This document shows, in pieces, positions 5,655 through 13,532 of a stretch of DNA of 23,155 nucleotides; within the stretch, counting starts at the first letter, position 1, and the number at the start of each line of letters is the position of its first letter. This DNA is from a virus. The translations under genes and the position numbers were made by a program. The stretch spans positions 1 to 23,155 of the IMG/VR virus record IMGVR_UViG_3300037189_024144; one strand, given 5' to 3'. The notes beneath the pieces were generated by a model. That model was not told the origin of the DNA and ran no database searches. It was given only the letters and a program-made list of their open reading frames with translations.

Positions 5655-7082
5655 TTAGCCCATACCTGGACTTGGGCTATAAGGAAGACCTTTGCGAATC
5701 GTATCTCTTAGTTGATTACGCACTCTTAAAGTTTCCGCACTTGCTGTTGATTTACCCTTATCAAAGAAGTCCATTGAAACATGAGCCCCAGTGGTAGATC
5801 CAGATCTACCTTGTTTACCTAAGTAATACCCAGTAGGAATCTTCATTCCTGGTTTTAATGCTGGGTTAAGTTCGTCAAAGTGAGCAATTAAAGTATCTAC
5901 TTCTTTTCCTTGCGGAGTGCGAAAACGTAATTCAACGGCATTTCCATAACCACGGCGGGTATCGCCCTCCTCTAGCCTGTACTCTCCAGGGCTTTTACTA
6001 ACTTTTAAAACTTCAGCTTCGACCGGAGAAACAAAAGGAGCTCCCCGCTTACCACCTGCGACAACAAAATCAAATCCAGGTTGACCCGGATCCGCCTCGG
6101 AGGTGATCTGTACTCCAGCAAAACGCACCGGTCCCGTAGTTCCAGGGACACCTTGAGCAGGTTTGGCCGCTGTCTGCGTATTGACTGCAACTGCTTGAGC
6201 AGCTTGATTAGCTTGCAAACCTTTCAGAGTTTCTTCGATTCGTTTAACTTTTTCATAATATGCCGCCTCTTGATCTTGAAGCCCAACAATACTTGAAGCT
6301 ATTTCTGTGGGATCTACTACAGGATTAGGTCCTACAGCCACGGTGCTACTGGCTTGGGAGCGGAGAATGTCAGCCAACTGTGAGCCCTGATCGCCTCCCT
6401 CAAGTTCTAGCTCATCGGCTTGAGCCATGAGATTGCTGTATTTAGAAAGACTATCTATTTCAGAAGGGTCACTAATACCCCGCACCAACTTACCCAGTAA
6501 GACACCTTCTAACTTGGTGTTAAAATCAAAAGGTTTAACATCTAGCGCAGCGGCAATTGGAGCGGGGATCGCGTCACTAGGAGAAGCCTTTTCAACAGAG
6601 ACCTCGCTTTGACGTGGGAAATTAGGTACGGACTGCTTTGCGTATCTTTGTAAATCAGCAAACGACTTAACCGGCTGGTTGTAGTAGCTCTTACCAGACA
6701 ATGTTGGCAAAGAAGCCCATTCCGGTGCAAGCTTAGCGACTGTTTGAGGCGTAACTGGATCTTTATAGGGATCCACGCCTCGTTGGCGCATTAATTCAAT
6801 TGCAGCTAGATCTTGCGCGGCAGGACCAAAATCAGATAAACCTAATTTTTTAGAAACCCCACTCCAAGTGGACGGCATAAATTGGTATCGCCCAGCGGCA
6901 GCACTAGCGATATTGGGAGCTTTAACTACTGTGTCAGGATGACGTCTTAAATCATTAAATGTTCCTCCGCCAAACATGACGTTATACCCTTGCCCTGTAC
7001 GGGATTTGTCCGTACCTTCGGCGTAGGCAAGTAAATCAAGCCACTGACGGGCTTTTGGGTCACGTATCGGCTGGACAGGCAT
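5655..7082 (-). CDS. Two-domain cell-wall lysin: GH104 (lambda R-like) plus degenerate M23 (475 aa)
   Basis: Residues 10-150 match the lambda R endolysin family (GH104 lytic transglycosylase): WLDLLAYAEGTD with the catalytic Glu expected at E22, then GYNVMFGGGTFNDL, a conserved HP, AAAGRYQFMPSTW and WASLP. Residues 150-320 are a low-complexity, partly coiled linker. Residues 330-445 have the M23 (LytM/lysostaphin) layout: G-F-D-F, GYGNAVELRF, IAHFDEL, PGMKIPTG, GRSGSTTGAHVS. The zinc-binding HxxxD reads QPGFD (Gln334 in place of His), and the HxH motif reads HVS (Ser436), while D338, H401 and H434 remain; two metal ligands are lost. The first domain should cut peptidoglycan and the second may only bind it. 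No signal peptide is visible; it may be virion-associated. The start overlaps the previous gene by 23 nt. Confidence 0.85.
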   Translation of the reverse strand: MPVQPIRDPKARQWLDLLAYAEGTDKSRTGQGYNVMFGGGTFNDLRRHPDTVVKAPNIASAAAGRYQFMPSTWSGVSKKLGLSDFGPAAQDLAAIELMRQRGVDPYKDPVTPQTVAKLAPEWASLPTLSGKSYYNQPVKSFADLQRYAKQSVPNFPRQSEVSVEKASPSDAIPAPIAAALDVKPFDFNTKLEGVLLGKLVRGISDPSEIDSLSKYSNLMAQADELELEGGDQGSQLADILRSQASSTVAVGPNPVVDPTEIASSIVGLQDQEAAYYEKVKRIEETLKGLQANQAAQAVAVNTQTAAKPAQGVPGTTGPVRFAGVQITSEADPGQPGFDFVVAGGKRGAPFVSPVEAEVLKVSKSPGEYRLEEGDTRRGYGNAVELRFRTPQGKEVDTLIAHFDELNPALKPGMKIPTGYYLGKQGRSGSTTGAHVSMDFFDKGKSTASAETLRVRNQLRDTIRKGLPYSPSPGMG

Positions 7083-7305
7083 CTTCGTCGTGGAATAACT
7101 GCATATTTGTATCTACACATATTCCAACTTCATCCATCACGGACTTGTAAGCCCGCTCTCTACATATTAGCCGATAAACTATGGTCCATAGATACGTATC
7201 CCGTTCTTTACCTTTTAGAGACGATGCTTTATTTTTTATTCGCGTTAAAACGAACTCATCTTCCATGGTGAGCCCGCAAGTAACTCTGTTGTCGGCTTTT
7301 TTCAC
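7060..7305 (-). CDS. Small helical hypothetical protein (81 aa)
   Basis: Opens with GTG 7305; an internal ATG at 7266 would give a shorter form beginning MEDEFVLTRIKNKASSLKG. Neither start has a clear ribosome site. The core is two predicted helices (EDEFVLTRIKNKASSL and ERDTYLWTIVYRLICRERAY). Small helical proteins of this shape are often found in cyanophage late regions, but I cannot name the family. The overlap with the lysin start (23 nt) and same-strand neighbours support a real gene. The ends are acidic and Cys-containing (GICVDTNMQLFHDEDACP). The function is unknown. Confidence 0.6.
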   Translation of the reverse strand: MKKADNRVTCGLTMEDEFVLTRIKNKASSLKGKERDTYLWTIVYRLICRERAYKSVMDEVGICVDTNMQLFHDEDACPADT

Positions 7306-7365
7306 AATCGGAAGCGAAGCTGCCCTAAGCCTAGCTAAGAATAAGGTAGCCCCCTTAAACTCACA

Positions 7366-7635
7366 TTACGGCACATTAGACTTAGACTCCCACATCTTAC
7401 ATGACCAATACCCAGGTGTTAATTTGCTTTTTTGCTCATCACAGCTATGACGTGCTCTAAAGTTACTTCTACGTTCTGGATCATCCCTTTTTATCTCCAT
7501 ATTTGCGTCCCCAAAGCGAACTAACTTGATTTTATCGCCTTCTTTTGCAGCCACGGCAAATTTTTTACCTCCAGCCGTATCCCTTCTTGGTTGGTTATAT
7601 CCCTTAAAAATTTCCCCAGCAAGCCGAACAGACAT
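7366..7635 (-). CDS. Conserved small phage protein with FGDANMEIKRD motif (89 aa)
   Basis: Begins MSVRLAGEIFKGYNQPRRD from ATG 7635 with AAGGGA about eight bases upstream. Its hallmark is a beta-rich region (FAVAAKEGDKIKLVRFGDAN) followed by MEIKRDDPERRSNFRARHSC and a C-terminal YWSCKMWE. The string FGD(A/P)NMEIKRD...RRxxFRARHxCD...YWSCKMW is shared by small proteins of many environmental phages, including cyanophages and pelagiphages. The two conserved Cys and His suggest metal binding or a small fold stabiliser. The function is not established. It is the first gene of the lysin block, transcribed away from the plus-strand HTH/Dps cassette. Confidence 0.75.
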   Translation of the reverse strand: MSVRLAGEIFKGYNQPRRDTAGGKKFAVAAKEGDKIKLVRFGDANMEIKRDDPERRSNFRARHSCDEQKSKLTPGYWSCKMWESKSNVP

Positions 7636-7764
7636 AACAAAATTCCCTTTTCCTTAGTTTAGCTGTACAAAAAATGAAAAAGGAGACGCTTTCTATTTTT
7701 TTGTGGCGCACACAGTAAATCAAGCTAGTATTTAGGCGTTCACAGACACGCAATCGCACACAAG

Positions 7765-8031
7765 ATGTCGGACAAAGCCATGCTCACAATTGCCGAGACA
7801 GCCGAGCTCTTAAACTGCAGCGCCGGTTTCGTTCGTAAGAGAATCGCTCTCTCAGAATCAAACCTTGCAGGAGGTTGGCCAAAAACCATCTACGTAAACC
7901 TCCAACCAAACGGCGCCAAGTCTTTATTCCGAATTAATAAAGGAGCGCTTGAGGAATATCTTCAAACCAACGAAAACTCCTCTACAATTGAAGAACAGAC
8001 AGAAGTCGCCTGCGCTTTTCGCTCAGCTTAA
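7765..8031 (+). CDS. Excisionase/AlpA-like helix-turn-helix protein (88 aa)
   Basis: Residues 7-31 (LTIAETAELLNCSAGFVRKR) form a typical HTH_17/MerR-type helix-turn-helix. Residues 52-66 (AKSLFRINKGALEEYL) form the usual wing and trailing helix of excisionase and AlpA-like DNA-binding proteins. It starts at ATG 7765, is divergent to the gene at 7635, and stops three bases before the Dps-like gene, so the two probably share a transcript. It may regulate that transcript; excision activity would need an integrase, none of which is in view. The 129-nt divergent region upstream contains repeated CGCACACA(A/G) strings (around 7713 and 7754). Confidence 0.75.
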   Translation: MSDKAMLTIAETAELLNCSAGFVRKRIALSESNLAGGWPKTIYVNLQPNGAKSLFRINKGALEEYLQTNENSSTIEEQTEVACAFRSA

Positions 8032-8034
8032 CCA

Positions 8035-8565
8035 ATGAATACCCCAGACTCTTTTGACTACACCGAAAATTCGCAATTACCAGAGGAGTCTGGGCAATTT
8101 ATGGTTGCCGATGAGCCCACGCTGGAATTAAATGTTCTCATAGAGAACTTGATTTCTTTTTCGTCTTATCTAAACCAATTGTACCTCCAGTCACACCTAA
8201 TTCATCTAAATGTGGAGGGTCCTTTGTTCCTTCCCGTTCATGAATTCTTAAAAAAACAGTATTCTGCCCATATCGATCAGTTTGACAGCATCGCTGAGTA
8301 CATTCGAAGCATGGATTACCTCATGCCTATGTGTGCTAAAGGACTTTTACAAACTTTTAAGGGGTTTAAACACGTTAAATCCTACGATACTCGCGAAATG
8401 TTGACTATATATGTAAAAAATTTAGAAATTGCAGGCATGGAAGCTAAGAATTTAGCAAAAATGTCCGAATGTGCCGGGGCTGTAGACGTTGCAAATTATT
8501 TACAGGAACTTGTAGGGGATATGTTTAAAGCTGCCTGGTTTGTTAAGGCAACTTTACGCGGCTAA
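8035..8565 (+). CDS. dps: Dps/ferritin-like protein (176 aa)
   Basis: Residues 45-91 follow the Dps pattern: YLQSHLIHLNVEGPLF, PVHEFLKKQYSAHIDQ, FDSIAEYIRSMD. In Dps proteins (miniferritins) the ferroxidase site uses a His in HWN, a His 12 residues later, an Asp four residues after that, and Asp and Glu 15 and 19 residues after the second His. Here H57, H69, D84 and E88 are at these spacings, while the middle Asp position is K73. The length fits the family; a start at Met23 (ATG 8101, behind AGAGGAG) would give about 154 residues. Dps binds DNA and oxidises iron using peroxide, protecting against oxidative stress. It could help the infected cell or the virion DNA. The C-terminal helix (AAWFVKATLRG) also fits. 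It follows the HTH gene by three bases; its stop overlaps the convergent fibre stop. Confidence 0.8.
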   Translation: MNTPDSFDYTENSQLPEESGQFMVADEPTLELNVLIENLISFSSYLNQLYLQSHLIHLNVEGPLFLPVHEFLKKQYSAHIDQFDSIAEYIRSMDYLMPMCAKGLLQTFKGFKHVKSYDTREMLTIYVKNLEIAGMEAKNLAKMSECAGAVDVANYLQELVGDMFKAAWFVKATLRG

Positions 8566-9188
8566 ACCTTAATCCAAGCGCCTCGCGCAGACACAAATAA
8601 ACCACTTGGCTGCGCACCTGAGGGAATTACGTTATAAACCATCGTACCTGAGGCACCTACAGCAGGTAATCCACTAGAGACTATGGTAACCACGGGCAGG
8701 CCAAGAGCTGTGACTACTCCAGACGCTAAAATTGCACCAGAAGCTAACAGTGCAGTTTGACTTGTTATAGAACCCGAAGCTAAAATTGCACCAGACGCCA
8801 CAATTGCACCAGACGCTAAAATAGCCGTATTGGCTGTGTTAGCCGTGGTCGCAGTTGTTGCGGAAGTTGCAGTATCTGCAAAACCAGCGCCAACCTTTTG
8901 CCAAGTGGAACCAGTCCACACTTGTAAATAGTATGGGCTTGAGGAAGTAGTCCAAGTTTCTCCGATTGAATTCCCAGGTAAGCCAAACGGAGTAGAGTTG
9001 GGAGCTGTGCTTCCATAAAAATTCGAACCTACTTTACGAATATCTCCGGCGCTATCCTCAAAGTACAAGCCGGGATCGGCGCCACCAAAGGAAAGAGCCA
9101 TCTCTCCTGCTTGAATAGTGACGCCACTTGGCCTATCGGAAGCGTTTCCTGTCCTTTTTAAAAGAAGAATAAAAGGAGTGCTTGTCAT
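8562..9188 (-). CDS. Tail fibre-like protein with ASGAIL repeats (208 aa)
   Basis: The N-terminal part (FILLLKRTGNASDRPSGVTI, QAGEMALSFGGADPGLYFED) resembles the start of many phage fibre proteins. It then has GETW...YYLQVWTGSTWQKVG, a module like those in the fibre at 768-1577, an Ala/Thr-rich stretch (TATSATTATTANTANTA), a run of hexapeptides of the type (L/V)ASGAI, and a beta-rich C-terminus ending GLFVSARGAWIKV. The hexapeptide run is visible as 18-bp repeats in the DNA (8719-8826). Its ATG directly follows the stop of the 9189-10715 gene. Its stop overlaps the convergent Dps-like stop by three bases. A receptor-binding or fibre role is inferred. Confidence 0.75.
   Translation of the reverse strand: MTSTPFILLLKRTGNASDRPSGVTIQAGEMALSFGGADPGLYFEDSAGDIRKVGSNFYGSTAPNSTPFGLPGNSIGETWTTSSSPYYLQVWTGSTWQKVGAGFADTATSATTATTANTANTAILASGAIVASGAILASGSITSQTALLASGAILASGVVTALGLPVVTIVSSGLPAVGASGTMVYNVIPSGAQPSGLFVSARGAWIKV
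8719..8826 (-). repeat. Six 18-bp units encoding ASGAI hexapeptides
   Basis: Units on the plus strand follow the pattern CCAGACGCTAAAATTGCA at 8719-8736, 8737-8754, 8773-8790, 8791-8808 and 8809-8826, with one divergent 18-bp unit at 8755-8772. On the coding strand they give (A/V)ASGAIL-type repeats of the fibre. The near-exact copies suggest recent expansion and possible length variation. Confidence 0.8.
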
Positions 9189-10715
9189 TTAATAAGTACC
9201 ACCGTTGATTGTGCCACTTGGAATAAAAGTGGGAGATACGATACCGGAAGCATAGAGACCTCCAATAATAATATTAACTGGTTGGGTGACTAAAACGCCA
9301 CTGCTATAAGTGCCTCCGTCTATAGTAACGCGCTGATAGGCGTCTGGATTAAGAGGATTAAACTCAGCAATAGTGAACATATCAAAATTTGAACCATATA
9401 ATGGTCCTGCTATACCAGATCCCCCTGTATTCATAATCTTAACCATAAGATTTTGTTTATCTTCATACAACATGTGTACAGGCATATTCTCTTTTGCTGG
9501 GGACTGTCGTTGCCACCAACTAAGATCTCGTTCGCGTTTTAAAAAGTCAGTTTCTTTTTTTAAAGTTCTATCAAACATTTCTCTATAATGTTCGTTTAAA
9601 GGCTCGTCTGTAGGTTGTACAAGCCACGGTTGAGTAAAATTTCCCTGATTGTAGTTACGTTGCATATCCCACATGGCTGCGTAAATATGTTTGCACCATT
9701 TAGGTTGATGGTAATAAAGATTAGGGTCTGAAAAAGAAGCTTCTGAAGAAGAAGGTATATCATAAATTTGACTTAAATAAATAACACCAAAGTCTCTAGC
9801 AATACCTGGGTTATCTTTAGATCCTAAAGTGTCTTGATTTGTATTTCCGTTATAAAAGACTCCTGGGGTAACGTTCAATGCTTGAGTTGTTGGATATTGT
9901 CCTTGTTGTGTACGTTTGTACAAGTTAAAACTTTCCCTTGCTAAAAAATCAGGACACGTACATCCATAACGCATTTCTGTTTGCAGGTATTCTCCAACTA
10001 AAGGAGGTCCTGAAGCAGGAATTGTTAATGTAGTCGCATCAACAACACTCCAACTATTTTCTGCAGAAGTAGATAGAAAAAGAGTATCAAAAATAGGGGA
10101 AAATTCAGGAGTTAAGGGAACATTATCGAAGCCCACCGCGACAACAGTATAGTTATTAAAACCATACGTTTTTTGTGTGCCGTTTGCATTATAGATATTA
10201 GAAACCACCTCTCCTGTAAAGAAAGAAATAGGTGCCCCAAATCTTGAATTTAATTTAACCGCAATTGTTGTTGCATCATATTGAGTAACAGCAGAAACAG
10301 CATAACCAAAATCAAGAAAGTTAAAACTACCGCGTGGACGTATACCTACCATGTACATACGCATATCCGTTTGCGAAGACGGATACATAAAGGTTACACC
10401 AGGTACAAAATTACCTGTCATCGTACTGTTGGTAAAATATTTAAAAGAATACGCTATACCGTCATATATTTGATTGGCGTACATAGATAATTCATAACCA
10501 CGCCGCCAACGAGTCCAAAGAGAAGCGTAGTTGTACTCGGCTTCAGGTGAGTAATTCTTAGTATTTAAAGTCGGACGAAAGCGACGTTCAAAAGGTAGTG
10601 GGCGTAAGAGTTGTTGAGAATTATCCGCACCCGTAACATTCTTAAAAGTTTTAAAATCGTCTAATTTCTTTAAATTACGAAACCCGAAATCATCGGAGCC
10701 CTTGTGTCGGGCCAT
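9189..10715 (-). CDS. Large virion protein with SWIM-like CxC...CxH motif (508 aa)
   Basis: This 508-residue protein begins MARHKGSDDFGFRNLKKLDD and has many aromatic and Asn residues typical of virion proteins (for example NYASLWTRWRRGYELSMYAN). A Cys/His signature stands out: Y-G-C252-T-C254-PDF and, 86 residues on, PKW-C341-K-H343-IYA, the CxC-(n)-CxH layout of a SWIM zinc finger, with a much longer spacer than usual. The region between is Tyr/Pro/Asn-rich with GIARDFG. The C-terminus becomes fibre-like (GGTYSSGVLVTQPV, GGLYASGIV, GTINGGTY). It is followed directly by the fibre gene at 9188, with TAA abutting ATG. A structural or tail-adaptor role is inferred. Confidence 0.7.
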   Translation of the reverse strand: MARHKGSDDFGFRNLKKLDDFKTFKNVTGADNSQQLLRPLPFERRFRPTLNTKNYSPEAEYNYASLWTRWRRGYELSMYANQIYDGIAYSFKYFTNSTMTGNFVPGVTFMYPSSQTDMRMYMVGIRPRGSFNFLDFGYAVSAVTQYDATTIAVKLNSRFGAPISFFTGEVVSNIYNANGTQKTYGFNNYTVVAVGFDNVPLTPEFSPIFDTLFLSTSAENSWSVVDATTLTIPASGPPLVGEYLQTEMRYGCTCPDFLARESFNLYKRTQQGQYPTTQALNVTPGVFYNGNTNQDTLGSKDNPGIARDFGVIYLSQIYDIPSSSEASFSDPNLYYHQPKWCKHIYAAMWDMQRNYNQGNFTQPWLVQPTDEPLNEHYREMFDRTLKKETDFLKRERDLSWWQRQSPAKENMPVHMLYEDKQNLMVKIMNTGGSGIAGPLYGSNFDMFTIAEFNPLNPDAYQRVTIDGGTYSSGVLVTQPVNIIIGGLYASGIVSPTFIPSGTINGGTY

Positions 10716-10718
10716 GGC

Positions 10719-11276
10719 TCAATAGAATCCGCCTTGCGCGAATAGAGAAAGACCTGATGGACTTAAACCACCCGATACCGCTGTTCTTCCTGCTCCAATG
10801 TACCCAGCACAGAGAATGTAACCTTTTTCTAAGTAAAGTCCTTCACCTTTACCAATCTCAATTGGTCGAGTTAAACCAGTAGCGTCGCCTACTGCAGGAA
10901 CAGGAGCATTCACTGCGGGCAACTCAAAGTGTTGAATTAAACCAGCAGTACCGCTGCTTAAAACAAATTCTGCACGGGTAATCACCAATGGAGCTGAGGT
11001 GGCAGGCGCAGATTGGTTGGGGGCGTAAATATAGAGACCGAGTTCAGCGGTCCTTCGACCAGCATTAGTAGGATAAAATTCATTACTTACTAAAAAAATA
11101 TCTTCAACAAAAGCCCCATCCTCACTTGGTAAATCTCCGACTCGTACAAGTTGCACTAAATCAGAAAAATTAGGATTGGAGGGGTCGACTGTTGTAGTGG
11201 CGCTATTAATCCTACCACCACGCAAAAACGGGCGGTCAATCAGACAGGGTTGTTTGTTGGTACTGGTGCTGCTCAT
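10719..11276 (-). CDS. Predicted virion structural protein (185 aa)
   Basis: ATG 11276 is preceded by an AAAGGAG ribosome site about five bases away. The N-terminus is MSSTSTNKQPCLIDRPFLRG, followed by a beta-rich, Ala/Gly/Pro-rich body (LGLYIYAPNQSAPATSAPLV, GEGLYLEKGYILCAGYIG) ending GLSLFAQGGFY. The composition and the three-base gap to the large virion protein argue for a tail or fibre-base role. No catalytic motif, Cys cluster or membrane segment is seen, and no family is recognised. Confidence 0.65.
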   Translation of the reverse strand: MSSTSTNKQPCLIDRPFLRGGRINSATTTVDPSNPNFSDLVQLVRVGDLPSEDGAFVEDIFLVSNEFYPTNAGRRTAELGLYIYAPNQSAPATSAPLVITRAEFVLSSGTAGLIQHFELPAVNAPVPAVGDATGLTRPIEIGKGEGLYLEKGYILCAGYIGAGRTAVSGGLSPSGLSLFAQGGFY

Positions 11277-11290
11277 AAAAACTCCTTTGG

Positions 11291-11794
11291 TTAACCTAGT
11301 TTAGTTCTAGCAGAAGGTTTGAAGGCCTCCAAGCCAGTCATAGATCCGTAAGCAATATTCGATCCAAGATTTTTACTAAGTCCGCCAAATAACATTCCCA
11401 TTAAATCTGCGGTCTTGTCTGCTGGGTTGCTTTCACGATAACGTCCCATTTCTTCCCCTGCCATTCGTTCTCTTTTAGAAGCCAGTCCGCGTTTTTCAAG
11501 TTCTCTTTGAAGCTGCCCGGTGGCTCCTTCAAACAATCCCCTTAAAAGTGCGTCCCCTATACCTTCAGTTTTTCCTCCAGTAGCGGCTTGAGTAAATTTG
11601 GTAGGACCTGCTATAGAAGGATCTACACCAAATTGAGGATTTTTACCAAAGACTTCAGCGTCCTTGATAACCTCTTGATATTCTGGATAATTTTCTATTG
11701 TAAAATCTTTAAACTCTCTTACAGGGAATTCTGCGCGATACATATCTCCACTAATGCCACCCTGAAAATAAGGATTAAACTTAAAACTATCCAT
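11291..11794 (-). CDS. Predicted virion-associated protein (167 aa)
   Basis: ATG 11794 has GAGGTGA about six bases upstream. The N-terminal part is aromatic (FKFNPYFQGGISGDMYRAEF), then a Gly/Lys-rich helix region (GIGDALLRGLFEGATGQLQR, ELEKRGLASKRERMAGEEMG) and a final Gly-rich segment (LMGMLFGGLSKNLGSNIAYG). The amphipathic, Gly-interrupted helices could interact with membranes, as in injected phage proteins, but no specific family is visible. It lies between two virion proteins on the same strand, with gaps of four and 14 nt. Confidence 0.6.
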   Translation of the reverse strand: MDSFKFNPYFQGGISGDMYRAEFPVREFKDFTIENYPEYQEVIKDAEVFGKNPQFGVDPSIAGPTKFTQAATGGKTEGIGDALLRGLFEGATGQLQRELEKRGLASKRERMAGEEMGRYRESNPADKTADLMGMLFGGLSKNLGSNIAYGSMTGLEAFKPSARTKLG

Positions 11795-11798
11795 TAGT

Positions 11799-13487
11799 TC
11801 ACCTCGAAGAATAACCGGTTGGTTCTAGTGTAGCGCTGACATTCCTGTTAAGGAAAGCTCTAGCTAAATCTCGACTTCGTGCGCCTGCCTCTTTCTCGTA
11901 ATTATTTTGATTAATCAGGGTAGGTTGTACAAGGGGATTGTAGACATCCCTTAAATCAAAGTTACCTTCTTCTGGATTAAAAGCAGCCTCAGCGGCAGCT
12001 CGTGGTTGTATGTTCATGTTTTCTTGTAAATTTGAGCCCGCTGCAGTATTAACCATCTCACCCATAACATTTTCTGGGCTTTGCTGAGAAGCTCCCACGG
12101 GCTGAATTTCCTGCGGAGCCGGGAAAGAAGAACGAGCATTTAAATTAGTACGGGCTGCTTGTTCCTGTTGTTTAACAACTTCTCTAAACGCTAATCCTTG
12201 ATTAGCTCGTGCCCACTGCTCTAAGTTAGTGCCACGAACACCAAGTTGATCAATGACTCCCTCAATATTTGCTTTTCCTACTTGTTGCTGTTTCCCGTAG
12301 AAATCAGACAACTTCATTGAGCCGGGAGCGGCATATTGTTGGATCTGTTCAGTCAATGCTGATCGACCTCCGTCCCCAGGCGTAACAATACGAGTCTGAG
12401 AAACAGGATCAGTGTATTGAGATACAGCTGCCGCAAAAAAAGCTGGATTGGTAAAAGCTGTTGCGACTGCAGGGTCTATTACACCAGGATCACTTACGGT
12501 ATTTTCTACGGAAGGAGTTTCAGTTCCTCCTTGTTCTCCCGCACCTGGCATTGCTATTGCTGATGTATTCTTCCCAGGCTCATTAAATGCACGAGTTATT
12601 AGTCCTCCGCCAAGACCACCAAGACCCGCAGCAAGTAAAGCTTTTAAATTTACACCGCCACCAGCAGGCATAGCCTCTAAAGTACGCCCTACAGCGTTCG
12701 CCATTTCCTGCGGCAATACCTTTACATCCACGGATTGAACGTCATCTGCCATACCGGGTCGACGCATAACATCCCCTCCTCTAGGAGGCATCTCTAAATC
12801 AATCCGAGGAGAACCTTCGGGAGTGTAATAACGTCTACCTGCTTCTCCTACTTGTTCATAAGCGTTTACAGGACGACCAAGAGGTCCTCCTCGAAGAGCA
12901 GGTTCGGGCCTTGGATCTAAAATACCTGGTCGCCCTATAATTTGCGGTTCTTGGGAACGTCTTAAGAAAGCGGGAGATACTGCAGTACCGGGAACCTGAG
13001 GCGCACCCAAATCTGGCGCACCCATTCCAGGAGAAGTGACTGTTCCACGGTAACCTTCTAAAGGTTCCCCGGCCCGCATACGCTCATAAAAGTTTGGAGC
13101 TACTCCTTGTACTTGAGGGCGTCCAGTTAAGGGAAGAGCTCCTCCTGTTTCGCGAAATTGGGGTACTAAAGCACCCCCCATTCTAGGAATTTCTAGTTGT
13201 CCGGGAGAAGCACCTACATTTGGTGAACGAAGAATATCTACAGCGCGAGGATCAAACATAGCCCGATTTTCAGGCAATGCTTGAACTTCTGGAGACACAG
13301 TAGGTGATACAAGTCGACCCCGGTCACCACGGAAAGTTAAAGGTACTTTTAATTGACTTCCTAGCCTATCTGCAAAAGGTTCGGCTCTACGGACAGCTCT
13401 GGCAGCGGGTTTAACCCCCGCCATATCCATAATGCCCATTAGAACTGTACCTAAATTCTCTGCTGCCTTTGTATACCGATCTGGCAT
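11799..13487 (-). CDS. Large low-complexity virion protein, possibly internal (562 aa)
   Basis: This is the second-longest protein of the window. It begins with a helical section (PDRYTKAAENLGTVLMGIMD), followed by a long Pro/Gly/Arg-rich disordered stretch. Around residues 270-300 is a hydrophobic glycine-rich segment (LKALLAAGLGGLGGGLITRA), which could be a membrane-interacting helix pair. The C-terminal third is Gln/Asn-rich and helical (QQEQAARTNLNARSSF), ending SATLEPTGYSSR. No enzyme motif is seen. Large disordered virion proteins of this sort are often ejected with the DNA or line the tail channel; that is an inference. It sits behind the connector-like gene with a 45-nt gap and ends four bases before the next start. 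Confidence 0.6.
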   Translation of the reverse strand: MPDRYTKAAENLGTVLMGIMDMAGVKPAARAVRRAEPFADRLGSQLKVPLTFRGDRGRLVSPTVSPEVQALPENRAMFDPRAVDILRSPNVGASPGQLEIPRMGGALVPQFRETGGALPLTGRPQVQGVAPNFYERMRAGEPLEGYRGTVTSPGMGAPDLGAPQVPGTAVSPAFLRRSQEPQIIGRPGILDPRPEPALRGGPLGRPVNAYEQVGEAGRRYYTPEGSPRIDLEMPPRGGDVMRRPGMADDVQSVDVKVLPQEMANAVGRTLEAMPAGGGVNLKALLAAGLGGLGGGLITRAFNEPGKNTSAIAMPGAGEQGGTETPSVENTVSDPGVIDPAVATAFTNPAFFAAAVSQYTDPVSQTRIVTPGDGGRSALTEQIQQYAAPGSMKLSDFYGKQQQVGKANIEGVIDQLGVRGTNLEQWARANQGLAFREVVKQQEQAARTNLNARSSFPAPQEIQPVGASQQSPENVMGEMVNTAAGSNLQENMNIQPRAAAEAAFNPEEGNFDLRDVYNPLVQPTLINQNNYEKEAGARSRDLARAFLNRNVSATLEPTGYSSR

Positions 13488-13532
13488 GTTCCTAGCCCTT
13501 AAAAACTTGCTTTATCATCTTAACTATAACGC

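Noticed and set aside
7181-7450. Plus-strand 89-residue frame
   Set aside because: It is antisense to two minus-strand genes supported by overlaps and a conserved motif.
12448-12738. Plus-strand 96-residue Pro-rich frame
   Set aside because: Antisense shadow of the Pro/Gly-rich part of the large virion protein.
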